Assembly (NCBI GenBank): GCA_963920705.1
Contig: OY987226.1
Coordinates: 11,100,501 to 11,164,500 of the forward strand
Direction of reading: 5' to 3'
Length of the DNA stretch: 64,000 bases
DNA from: Odiellus spinosus
Taxonomy: Eukaryota > Arthropoda > Arachnida > Opiliones > Phalangiidae
Shown piece by piece: positions 24,205 to 34,740 of this stretch. A model generated the notes under the pieces. The model was given only the letters and a program-made list of their open reading frames with translations, did not search any database and had not been told where the DNA came from. Position numbers and translations under genes: made by a program. Within the stretch, counting starts at the first letter, position 1; each line of letters starts with the position of its first letter.

Positions 24205-24566
24205 GGCTTTGCGTTCGTACTTGGTCTTGGAATCGACTAAAACCGTTTCAAAACGTTTCGCTAGAGTCGTGTGAAAGGGAAACCGTCTTTTATCGAATCG
24301 ATTTGATTCAAGTGTGAACGTAGCTTTTAGGTCTACACGGATGACTCCAAAATTTTATAATTTGACCTTTCCAAAACGGTTTCAAAGTCTCTAGCGTGAA
24401 CGCAGCTAAAAAGTGCTTCGGGAACCAGTTTCATACCGATTCGGTTTCTACAATAAATCGATTGCGTGAACATATGACGCTTAAAACGATACCTGGCGAT
24501 TAGAATATCGGTTTGAATTTACCGTTTCAAATCGATTAAGAAATGCTAGTGTGACCGTAGCTATTA
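24205..24566 (-). mobile_element. TIR element, family A (reverse), split by a nested insertion
   Basis: The halves 24205-24310 and 24409-24566 together make one reverse copy of the 8341-8651 element; they include GGAACCAGTTTCATACCGAT and CGCCAGG in reverse orientation. Between them lies 24311-24408, which begins AGTGTGAACGTAGC and ends GCGTGAACGCAGCT and matches the right half of the separate element at 24738-24916. Confidence 0.75.
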
Positions 24567-24589
24567 TCTTTATAAATCTTAATATATTG

Positions 24590-24731
24590 ATATGAAACTG
24601 GTTCCCGAAGCAGTTTCGAGAAATCGAATCAAATCGATTAGAGAAAAGACGGTTTCCTGTTCACACGACCCTAGCGAAACGTTTTGAAACGGTGTAAGTC
24701 GATTCCAAGGCTTGGTATGAACGCAGCTATA
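24590..24731 (+). mobile_element. TIR element, family A (forward, 5'-truncated)
   Basis: It starts abruptly at ATATGAAACTGGTTCCCGAA and runs to the intact right end GTATGAACGCAGCTAT. It is the right half of the 8341-8651 family. Confidence 0.8.
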
Positions 24732-24737
24732 TATTTT

Positions 24738-24916
24738 TATAGCTACGTTCACACTTGACACTTTGGAACCGTTTTCAAACCGTTTCGAATGTTCAAATCG
24801 ACTTTTTAAGATTTTAATTTTGTTTCTTGATCAAAGATCTACAAGGGTGACCCCAAATTTTTATCATTTGACCTTTCCAAAACGGTTTCAAAGTCTGTAG
24901 TGTGAACGTAGCTTAT
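24738..24916. mobile_element. Short TIR element, family A2 (~179 bp)
   Basis: Ends TATAGCTACGTTCACACTTG and GTAGTGTGAACGTAGCTTA form terminal inverted repeats that extend into AACCGTTTTCAAACCG / CGGTTTCAAAG. The right part matches the segment inserted at 24311-24408. It shares terminal motifs with family A but has a different, shorter interior. Confidence 0.75.
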
Positions 24917-25635
24917 ATGATTAATACACCATTTAGCCATTACTTGGGGCGCTATAGCGGCAAAGGGCGAACTTCCACTTGGTGAAAATGGCAGGGAAAA
25001 AAACCTGAATGGGGTAATACGCGGGATACTACGCGCGCGCGCCTTACCAAGTGAAGGTTTTTTTTTCGCCACTAATAAGCGTTTCAAGAGCGGGCATGCG
25101 CACAGTGGAACAGCAAAGTGGTGTATTTATCCGAGTTCTACGTCATTCATCTTATATGCTTATGGTAATAGTTTATAAAATGATGTGACGTAGTTAGACG
25201 CCCTCTATCTCGTCACAACCGAGATTCTGATATAAAAAGAGGGAGGAAATTTGGTATATTTTTAGGCAAATGGGATCGGTTTACCGAGAATTTCGTAGCG
25301 AGAAAAAATGAAAAGAAAAAAAGGGGGATTTTTTTGTAAATCCTAATGTATTTTGAATCGGCGCATATTTGAAAACGCGCAACGATTGAATGGAATATAC
25401 ATTATAGAGTGTTCATCTTGTTGAATTCAATGAATAATAAGTTGAAGTGCATGAATTTTTCTAGCTGTCGTTAAGCCCACCTACCATATTATTCTTCTTC
25501 CCCTACTAGTTCCATCATTGCTTCAAATAATTCGAATTGATTTAAAGGGTTTATATAACGATAGTTTCATGTGGAAAATTCCGATCAAAAATGTATTTCA
25601 AAAACCTCAAGCTAATGATTAAGCCGTGAACGATA
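24917..25635. other. Intergenic, nothing recognised
   Basis: Contains a short inverted pair, CTTCCACTTGGT (24973) and ACCAAGTGAAGG (25046), around a CGCGCGCGCG run. No gene signal. Confidence 0.45.
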
Positions 25636-25844
25636 ACAAGAACGAATTGAAGCCCTTAAGAACAATGAGAGCCTCTGGTATCACCTACGCATACTTTATC
25701 ATAAAACGGCGGCTGCTTATTCATCGACAGAGGACCTTATCTAAGTTGGCTATGGTGAGGCAGAATGAATAAATAAGCAGACGCCGTTTTATGATAAGTC
25801 GAGAGTCTCCTTCAAGGTTCTTCGGGGCTTCAATTCTTTCTTGA
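25636..25844. mobile_element. Foldback element (~209 bp)
   Basis: The left arm AAGAACGAATTGAAGCCC and the right arm GGGGCTTCAATTCTTTCTT are inverted. An inner pair, TTATCATAAAACGGCG and CGCCGTTTTATGATAA, extends the stem on either side of a loop at about 25722-25758. Non-coding. Confidence 0.85.
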
Positions 25845-25895
25845 CTCTGATCTCAACCACGAATTAAATAATAGACCAATTCAAAATTGAAGAGG

Positions 25896-26142
25896 AACTT
25901 ACAGGGGCAGCGCGCCATATTGAGTTACACTCTTTACGCGCCGATCTGTTAAGAGATGTCACTATCGTAGTTCACATTCTGATCCTATGACGAGAGACAC
26001 ACTACGCTTGACGCGTTTCCATAGCAACGGGTGTACTACATTTATAGGTACAAGAGCGAGAGATAGTGAGGCGCAAGCGCGCCATCTATTGTGATAATTC
26101 ATCATTATATTTGTATCCAAATGGCCATAGCCCCTGTAAGTT
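25896..26142. mobile_element. TIR element (~247 bp)
   Basis: Ends AACTTACAGGGGC and GCCCCTGTAAGTT are perfect 15-base-scale inverted repeats. Inside both, imperfect GCGCGCCAT words occur. No coding capacity. It lies 51 bases from the foldback at 25636-25844. Confidence 0.75.
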
Positions 26143-28615
26143 GGTTTATGAGTATGGAACCTTCAAATTCGTTAATAGGATCCCTATTAATTAATCCATG
26201 TTTCAACAGAACAAAAATTTACGATACTAAGCGTCATCTAGCGGTTAACAGTGGCTAAAATGTGAAACTAACAAAACTTCGTGCGTTTCTGCTGTGAGTT
26301 AGAAAATAGCGTGATTTACGAGCTGCGGGGTTATATTTAGCTCTCGATGAAACACGAACGCGTTTCCCTAAAATAACTGTAGAAATTGACAATTGATCGT
26401 GCCATCTGGTGGACCGAACTCTTCACTGTGTCTCGCGTTTTGCATGTCCATAGCTATGTTATTAAATTGCTTAAATATTCAAAATACTAGGTAGCATATA
26501 AATGTAGAATGTAAAAGATGCGCACCTAACCATTTAAGGCTTAGGATCTCTTTCCATCGCATTTTTGCAAGTAAAATATTTGGCAGCTTGGAAAAGTGAA
26601 TTCTAAAAAAGGGGTTGGGCTATGAAACTAATCCATTTGGAGCTGTCAAAATCGCAACAGATTCCTAGCCGCGCTTTCTCGTTGCCTTCGAGGACTAGTT
26701 GACAAAAATTAATTACTTTATGATTCCCTCCCCCTACTTTTTAATATCGGCAAAATAATCCATCAAGCTAATGCCTAAAGAGTATACCGAACGAAAAGGC
26801 TTATTTCCTCCTTTTATGGAAAAATCAGTGGAAAAGAAAAAATTAAAAACAGGAATGAATTTGTTAACTCCTTTTTTTTTTTTTTCCTCTTTCCCAAGAA
26901 CATCGCTTTGATTGATTGAGAATATCAGCGGGTTCCTCAAAACTCTTATTACCTAATTACAATATTGGCTTTTAAAGTGAAATGATGCTATTTTGGCCTA
27001 ATTATGGTAATGCAATGGGTCAATAAGGAGCTTAAGTTATTGAAATTTGACTTCAAACCTCGATATAAAATGGTCCTGTTGGTTTCATTGGAATCTATCG
27101 CTAGGGTTATTGATTTATCATACAAGATTTGTAAAATTACAACAGTACTATCTGCTCAAGATTACACGATAGGATGACATTTACTCCCGCTAAGAAATCT
27201 AGGATGAAAGTTTTGTCCCTTATGATAGAACAGTTGTTAGATTTCAACGGTGATCTAGGATTATTTCCAATTTATCATGAGATCCATTGGTCTATTACTA
27301 TTATAAAATAAAAATATCTATTCAAAATTTAAATTAAAACTCAACATTTTACTATATAAATTGCACTCCATCATGAAGTTCCTCCAACCACGGCCTTATT
27401 ATTTGATATTTAAAATTAAAGATAACAAGATTATGATACTAATATTAATAAGCGTGGCTGCATAGTCCTGGCTGATCACAGTAAGTTGAATCCGGTTTCA
27501 CTTAGTCTAACAACGAATTTACAATCAGATTATCGCTACTACATCTTCAAAATGGCAGAGAAAAAGGTTCATTTTTGCCAGGTGGTAAAATTAGCCACAT
27601 CCTACACCGCTATTATAGCGGTAATCAGACAACTTCGGTGAGAACTCGGTATACATATCTACTTTGACTGGCCAAAGCGAATGTTAAAAACAATGTAAAA
27701 TCATAATCAAGCAGAGCTGGATTATTTCCCACCAAGCATGTAAATCGGAGATTACCTTAGTTTGCGGAACATTTAGGCTTAGTACTCTGCTTCTACCCAT
27801 TAAAATCTTATAAAGATTACATGTACCGCCATAATTAGTCACACAACGGTATAAACAATGTCTTTTTCCTTTAACCATAAAACGAATATATTAAATAAGT
27901 CTCGACTTACCAATAATATCCTCTATCCAAAGAATCCCTCATCCACATTTGAAAATATCCATTGGGTGTCGTCATTGTTATTTAGTCCATAAAAACCGGC
28001 GAGCACATTGCTAGTTAAATCAATTTTGATCAAGCTTAATCACTGTTATTACATTAATAAGTTGCGCTTTTCCTTTGTATTTTTGGTACATCCTTTTTTC
28101 CGTTTAATACTTTTATTCCGTTTAATATTCTTATTTCCTTTAATATTCTTATTAATTATTAATAGTCAGAACGATTAGGCGGCGGCCGTTAATTCACTAC
28201 TTAAAAATACGAAACCATCAAGAGCAGACGACGCGTTTAACCCGATTGACCTCCGTGAATGCGTGGCTTCAAGGTGGTTCGGTCAAATTTGGTGCAATAA
28301 GTGGGCGTGATCGCTTCGAGCATTCAACTGCGCCGCCTGGAGGAGAAATAGGTTGAAACTTTAAAATTTAAAAGATTAGTTCACTCAAAAACTTTTACAT
28401 TGTTGATTTCACAATGAATTTATGATTAAAGATTTAATAAGTCCAGAATATTATATTTTGTAAAAGGAATACACCCTGACAATTAATTTTTTGCCCTTAT
28501 TTCAATGTATTAAAAATAAAACAAAGTTTATTTTTAAATACCATTTAGTTTTCTCTGAAATAAACATATAAATCAATTTAATAGTTAATACCTATATTAA
28601 ATGAAAAAATAAATA
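26143..28615. other. Intergenic, no supported gene
   Basis: Long AT-rich stretch with no recognisable coding exon. A GC-richer patch at about 28175-28335 shows no convincing frame. Confidence 0.5.
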
Positions 28616-28709
28616 AATAATACCAAAAATAACTTTATTTTCAACATATATACCGACTGAAAAATACAAGCAAAAAGAAAGATAAAATAAAAGTCCCAAA
28701 TTTTCTTTC

Positions 28710-28715
28710 TTTATT
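28710..28715 (-). terminator. Polyadenylation signal AATAAA of Dr1
   Basis: TTTATT on the + strand (AATAAA on the gene strand), 33 bases past the Dr1 stop. A second AATAAA on the gene strand is at 28634-28639. Confidence 0.5.
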
Positions 28716-28747
28716 AACATCTTCAGGCAATCTCGTAAATTTGGTTT

Positions 28748-29475
28748 CTAATATTCATCATCTTCATCAGCTTTACACTCAGGCATGCCAATATTTTGCT
28801 GAAGTTCAACTTGCTTTTGCATTTCAAGCCAGTGCTGTTGCTCAAGTTCCGCTTGTTGTTGTTTAGCCTAATTACAAACATACGCTCTTTAATAAATTAA
28901 CTATTATAGCTAGATCGCTAATTAAATTAAGCGAGTAGATTTTTAAGTTTGAGAATGAAGATTTTGTAATTAACAAAAATAACTTGGTAAACTTCATTCT
29001 CTCTACAAAATCAAAGGAATTATTGCAAAATTAAAATATACCTTTGCAAATAATTCTTGTTGTTGTCGTAAAAGTTCTTCCTCTGGAATTCCCAAGTTTT
29101 CAAGCCTCGTGCTTTGCCTCCTGCGTTTCGCTGCCACCGCTTTACAATCTTTTAAAACGGCTTCGGCATCTTGCTTATAAGCTCCGAATCCCAAAGTTTC
29201 CAAAGCTGTCAGTGTACATCGAGTTTATTTTATCGACCAAACTTTTATTTAATATCTACCATCAAACCTCCTAATACGTGTTCCGCCGATATCGTTTTCT
29301 TTTGTTGCTTGTTGCAAATATCGTTCGCTTCGGACGATATGTGATGAATAAATTCTGTGCAACAATTAAGAACAAGTTCACGAGCATCGTTGGCTACTCG
29401 TATGTGCGGTAAAATCTCTTTAATCATTTTATTCATAGCCGCACGTGGTATGGTAAGTTCTTCTTCATCAGCCAT
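28748..29475 (-). CDS. Dr1: Dr1 / NC2-beta, TBP-binding transcription cofactor (163 aa, 3 exons)
   Basis: Beta subunit of negative cofactor 2. In this family it pairs with DRAP1/NC2-alpha through a histone fold, binds TBP on promoter DNA, blocks TFIIA/TFIIB entry and can favour DPE-type promoters; it acts in the nucleus. Exons in transcription order are 29475-29268, 29205-29042 and 28867-28748, joined at GGAG/GTTTGA, CAG/CT, AAAG/GTATAT and TTAG/GCT with the frame kept. The first exon (MADEEELTIPRAAMNKMIKE) carries the histone fold, about residues 8-75. The second holds the family signature LENLGIPEEELLRQQQELFA, and the third a Gln-rich helix and an acidic tail (ADEDDEY). The 163 residues compare with about 176 in human. 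Introns are 62 and 174 bases. Confident. Confidence 0.96.
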
Positions 29476-30853
29476 TGTACCACTACTATTATATTTTTCG
29501 ATCTAATAAATCAATATTATTACGCAATTAAATATGACACTCTATATAAGATAAATTGAACGATTGTAGCAAATTCTTACTAGATCAATATTGTACAATG
29601 ATTTTCCCAATATCTCTTTTGATATCGTACTGGAAATCGACTTATTTATAATTAAAAAAGTTCAATCAATAAATAGGGTTTGTTAATAGTTAAAATTAAT
29701 TAAATTATATTCATTAAATCACATGATAAAAAACATCCTGCAAAAAAACATTAAGAATATTCAATTATGATTGAATTCAATCAGGTCAAATGTAGCAGAC
29801 GATACCAAAAGGTTTTTTTTTATAGTCTGAAATATTTATAGAGACGCTATTGCCATCTTACGATAGAAATGAAAAGTATATTTGGCGTTTTTTTCAAATC
29901 AAAAGTAATGTTATTTTTTGTTGAAGCTAGAGACATTTTGCAGTCAAAATAAAAGGTTCTATATTTTAAATTAATATATCTTAATTAATCTGATCACTAC
30001 AACATTATGCCAGTTTTTAAATTTATTATATTTCGTTTATATTGGCCCCAATCCAAGTCCGGGCTTGAAAAAATATTACATTATTAAAAATTGCGATTGA
30101 CCAAATAAAGAGAAATTAATTTTTTTAAAGGAACCATCTGCTTTATAAAGACCCAGATGTAAATTACGAAACAGGCATCAGCCCAATAAGGTACTTTTGA
30201 CTGTGAGAGGGGCTAGGAGACGTGACGTGCTGACGTCAATAATGTTTTATTTTACTTCGAATGATGAAATCTAGCAAAAGCCATCAAACGTCACAGTGAT
30301 TTTTCCGGCAGCTCATTATGAAATCATGGAAATTTCCTTACAGTTTCGATTGGCAAAAGTCTTGCATTTAATCGATCTTTCAAATATTAAATAAAATACT
30401 TTTAAATAGACAAACAGCTCAAGATGGCATCAACCTTATCTGATTATTTAATCTCGCTTAATCTGTCTCTAAACTAACCTTTCTCTATGGTATTTAGCAC
30501 GAATAGAACAATCAATGGCAATATTTAGGAAACAACGTTGATATGAAACGACAGTTTTTCTCTAGTAGATGGTTCCTTTAAATAGAAATGTCAAATGCAG
30601 CCGAAAAGAGTAAATTAGACCAGGTAAAATAAATTAATTTCGTTTTTAATTAGTTTTTTATGGAACAGTTAATTATTCAGGAGTTATTAAAATCCCTGAT
30701 TAATTGAACTTAAAAATAGGCTTGAAATTCAAATCCCCTGCCGTAATCACCTACCAAGCAAGTCACTTTTGTAATTGAATATTTTCCGGCTAAAAATGGG
30801 GCTTTTTACGCACGCGAAAAGACAAAACTCGGAAGATCCAAGCTTGTAACGAA
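29476..30853. other. Dr1 upstream region and intergenic DNA
   Basis: AT-rich, with no clear TATA box close to the start codon and no further gene. Several TGACGTCA-like words lie around 30213-30236. Confidence 0.45.
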
Positions 30854-31326
30854 CGAGCTACGTTCACACCAGTGTATCGAAATCGTTTTGAAACGATAAA
30901 ATGAAACCAATATTCAAATCGGTTTAAGAGCATTTATGTTCATAAATCAACTCCATAAAAATTAAGTTTCATCTGTCGAAACTGCTTCAAGTTGCAAGAA
31001 ACTGATTCAAATGAATGGGGAAATTAATTCAAATCGATTCGAGAAACTGATTCTAATCGATTCGAGAAAGTGTTTCAAATCGATTCGAGAAAGTGTTTCA
31101 AATCGATTCGAGAAAGTGTTTCAAATCGATTCGAGAAAGTGTTTCAAATCGATTCGAGAAAGTGTTTCAAATCGATTCGAGAAAGTGTTTCAAATCGATT
31201 CGAGAAAGTGCTTCAAATCGATTCGAGAAAAAACGTTTTCCAGTTCACACGACTTAAAGTAACCGTTTTCAAAGTGACGAAAAGGCTAGTTGAATCGATT
31301 CCAAACTCTAGTGTGAAAGCGACTTT
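30854..31326. mobile_element. TIR element, family A (copy with internal repeat expansion)
   Basis: The left end GAGCTACGTTCACACCAG and the right end CTAGTGTGAAAGCGACTTT match the family termini. The interior keeps CAATATTCAAATCGG and CGTTTTCCAGTTCACACGAC, but the usual single AAATCGATTCGAGAAA word is expanded into a tandem array. The copy is about 473 bases rather than about 310. Confidence 0.8.
31024..31231. repeat. 23-bp tandem repeat, 9 units, inside a TIR element
   Basis: Nine units of GTGTTTCAAATCGATTCGAG plus AAA. The central six are essentially identical and the first two and the last carry variants. The period of 23 leaves all three frames open, giving the overlapping repetitive frames 31011-31262 and 31070-31372, which are not genes. 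Confidence 0.97.
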
Positions 31327-31680
31327 GAAGTCACAATCAATATTATTAAAAGATCCACGAGTTAATTACTGAGGGTAATTAAAAAGTTTCGATCCATGGC
31401 GCTGTAAATACCAAAAACAAAAAATGGATTTGTAAATTCTGGAACTTAAATTTTTTTAACTCGAAAGCTCTCTCAGCATGACGACGTTGATAAAATACAT
31501 TTTTTTTCTTCCGAAATATTACAGTACAGTAGTATCAGTTGAAATCTTAAAGTGATGATGTCACCAATTTCACATGGAATCCACATTTCTCCTGGTCGTA
31601 AATTTTATAAGTATTTTTCTGAACTGCCCTTGTCATAATTAGTCCATAACCACCGTTATTTAGAGTGTATGTGTACCTAA

Positions 31681-31798
31681 CAGCCAATGCGATAAAGGTG
31701 ACTATCGGGACGTTTCTCACCTTTTCTAGCTTCACGCCTTGTGAAGAATTTTTTCCTCCCGCGAAATAGGGGGGATGACACGCCCATCCGCAAAACAT
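31681..31798 (+). repeat. Dispersed repeat, copy 1
   Basis: GGTGACTATCGGGACGT through ATGACACGCCCATCCGCAAA matches, in inverted orientation, 39497-39628. Both copies share a TTTTCTAGCTT and GAATTTTTT middle. About 80% identity by eye. Nature unknown. Confidence 0.75.
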
Positions 31799-32927
31799 TT
31801 ATAGAAATGGGTCGTGGACCATGACGCGCACTAACTAAAGCATGTCCAATATTCTTCTTTATTTATGAATTCCTGGTATTACAAATTATTTCGCTTTCAC
31901 CTTTGCCTAGTTCGCAAACTGGGCTCGAATGGTTTGCGAGATAATAATTTTCTCAGGCGCTAGATAATAAATTAAAATGTTTATTTTAGGGTGTTACTGT
32001 TACAAACATTAAATGCACGAACTTTTAATTATCGCTTAGAACCGGTGATATTTGCTTTTCTGCGAACACAAATGATATCAAATTCTAGCCTCAAATCTCC
32101 TCTTAAATATACACCTCTCAGACTATCAGTTCCCACCCCCCTGGTCGTATTGCGTAGCCGCAAATGATATAGCTTTCAACGATCCCTTTCTCTCTCGTTA
32201 GAATAACAATGAATTTGGGCCGAAAATTCGATAAAAGATGAGACCTCTGTGATTATAACTGTTACTAAGGGGGGTGGGGTGAGGTTTTGCCAAACTTCGC
32301 CGTTCTAACCGGTCACTAAAGCAATTGTGTTGACATGGTTCGCTATTCGTTGAATTAAAAGACAAATTTAGTCGTGACCGAATTTTACAATTCTTAAAGG
32401 GAAAATAAAGAGTAACTTGTTATTTTTAATCATCCGCTGCCCAGCAGTTGGCACGCCCCTGTTTCACACTAATTTGCAGTTAAAGCGTGAATTCATAAAT
32501 AAATATGGAGGAAATATTTGTCTGGCTTTAGTGAGTGGGCGTCCTAGTGTCTGACCCCCAATTATGGGAGGGCGTAGAAAGGGGAAATCAGGTCGTAGCC
32601 AGGGCAACCAAATGAATGTTTCTTACCACTCCCGTCTGCAACGCCAATTCAAGACTCAAGAGAGGCAATGAGATATTTATAAAGTTGGGATAGGCATTGA
32701 GGGGTGGAGCCTTTCCTTTTGCTTTGAGTCGAAATATAATAAAAGCAATATGCACAATATTAAAACTCAAGAATAGTTAAAAGGGGTCCCCCTTAGACAA
32801 ACTCGTCCATCTAGAAAAGTACACGAGACAATTAAAGATGGTCTTGTCTTCGAGCTTTTTCAAGACTTTGTATCCAAACCTAAACCATAATCTTTCTTAC
32901 TAGTTCTCTTGAAATCTCTTATTTGTT

Positions 32928-32973
<46 letters not shown>

Positions 32974-33850
32974 TATATTTCTCATGCATATGAATATACA
33001 AAATATACAGACGTCACACTACTACCGAGGAACTTGAAACCATCACCTATCCATTACCCTGTTCCCAGGCAACATCAAATTAACGCACTTGCGCTTTCAA
33101 ACCCAATAATGATACTGTAAGAATCAATAAATAGACCGTTTTAGAAACACGGTTAGCGTCATCTACATTGCTGCCTGCGAAACGAGGGTTATTGATATTT
33201 TATAGTCTACATAAAGTAAAAATACACCAAGTTAAAAGCATTTATATGGCTATATTGTCTTCCCTCCCAACTCAGAAATTTCTCCAAAGTGTGGCGCTTC
33301 CGATTTCACTATTAACACCAAGTGCGGCCGCTAGAATGTCTCGAATCAGAATCTGCCTGTACCTTGACCTGGACCTTTGTTGATAGTATTAATCTACTTT
33401 ATTTAAATTAAAGTGATAGACCTTTGATAATAAGTAGAATGTTTCAAAAATTAAAATCCCTAAAGGAAGGAATGCACCTTATGAAAAAAGATGCAGGAAA
33501 TTCTTGAGGAAAACCCTAACCTCATTAGGTACAACTAGGCATAGTTACGTATCATCTTTTGAAGGACCTCCACATCATCGGATAATCATAATTTTATTTA
33601 TTTTTGGTCGTACTGGAAATATGGGGCCTAAATGCAATAAATTATTTTAAGGTGTCGTTTTTCTTTCTTTGAAATATCAGAATACTAGGATCATTCTAGC
33701 TTCGCGAGAGATGAAATTTAAGTCCACACTGAGACTGCGCGGGGAAAAGAACCATATAATAAAATGGTCCATTCACAAGCATCCTAGTAACATCTTAAAA
33801 TGTTACGTATTCTCTTCCTCTTAATCCTCTAACAATACTTGGTATGAAAT
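31799..33850. other. Intergenic, no supported gene
   Basis: Includes a TA microsatellite at 32934-32970. No recognisable gene. Confidence 0.5.
32934..32970. repeat. (TA)n microsatellite
   Basis: About 18 uninterrupted TA dinucleotides. Confidence 0.97.
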
Positions 33851-33869
33851 TCTAGATTCCAGCCCACCT

Positions 33870-34238
33870 GAACGAGAGGTTGTCTAGGTTGGGCGGAAAA
33901 GTGGGGGTCAAAATGATGGGGGAAACTGGTATTACATCGAACCAGGGAAACAGGCAACGGACATCGCGCCAGAGCCAGGGAGAGAGCCTGGATATCTCCT
34001 GGGTCCGGGGATTACTCCCGACAGAGGCTTCGAAGAGAGAGGGATCGAGAGAGATAGAGAGAGTAAAAGGGTTGGAAAGCTTCGAGCTACGGAAGACGGG
34101 GAAAGATAGAGACATAAAGCTAGCCCGAAAGAGGAGGAGAACGAGAGAAAGAAAAATTACAACAAATACACAAGACAAGATCGGTTTCTTCGGATGGCGT
34201 TCGACCGCGGGAGAGACCGTATAGTCGAAGATAGCGGT
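33870..34238 (+). promoter_or_regulatory. Purine-rich, GC-elevated stretch, possible 5' leader
   Basis: An AG-rich strand with repeated GAGAGA words at about 33980-34155, unlike the surrounding AT-rich DNA. It directly precedes the candidate first exon at 34239. It could be a 5' untranslated region or GAGA-type promoter DNA. The 114-codon frame through it is low-complexity and probably not translated. Confidence 0.3.
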
Positions 34239-34328
34239 ATGGAGTCGAAAAACATCACGATTAGATCTATTTGCGACAAGGCTACCGTGACGGTGTTATT
34301 ACGTGAATTTTCCTCGACATTTTCTACC
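34239..34328 (+). CDS. Candidate first coding exon, unidentified gene
   Basis: An ATG (GCGGTATGG) opens 30 codons beginning MESKNITIRSICDKATVTVL and ending EFSSTFST. It stops exactly at a strong donor, ACC/GTAAGT, in phase 0. Codon use is balanced and the GC content exceeds the following DNA. It has one NIT sequon. No later exon was identified. The GPCR at 44471 is the next plus-strand gene, but none of its possible upstream acceptors is in phase 0, so I do not join them. It may be chance. Confidence 0.3.
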
Positions 34329-34533
34329 GTAAGTTGCGATTAAAATAAATAATTTTGTTTCTAAATTACAGTTAATACTTAATACGCTACTTTTAAGTAT
34401 TCGTATTTAATTTATTGTTAATAAGAAGGTGGTTAATCGATATCCCTACAATAAATAAATTGTTCTAAAATTACAATCTCTAAAGATATCATTAAAGAGA
34501 TAATGAAAAGGCGTAGAATATATTTATAAAATC

Positions 34534-34740
34534 ATTATTAAAACTCGCCAAAGGTTTCGCGTTAATTTAATCTCCATTTTAATACTGATTAAAACATCAA
34601 TGTTTTGGGTTCGGTTGGATTAAGAACGCTTTTAAATTAGTTACAATTTCGTTACCTTTTTTAATCAGTATGAAAATAGAGATAGGCTTAGCTTCAGCAA
34701 ATTATAAATTAACGTGAAACCTTTGGTGAGTGTTAATAAT
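34534..34740. mobile_element. Foldback/TIR element (~207 bp)
   Basis: The left end ATTATTAAAACTCGCCAAAG continues GTTTCGCGTTAATTTAA. The right end is the inverse: TTAACGTGAAACCTTTGG, then TGAGTGTTAATAAT. An inner pair, TTTTAATACTGATTAAAA and TTTTTAATCAGTATGAAAA, extends the hairpin. Non-coding. A related terminus lies at 44395-44430. Confidence 0.85.

Noticed and set aside
31011-31372. Two overlapping open frames with repeated SVSNRFEKVFQID
   Set aside because: A 23-base period cycles through all frames, so the frames follow from the repeat rather than from coding selection.
33880-34224. 114-codon frame through a GA-rich block
   Set aside because: Low complexity (R/E/K/G-rich), and the reverse strand is equally open. 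More likely leader or promoter DNA.
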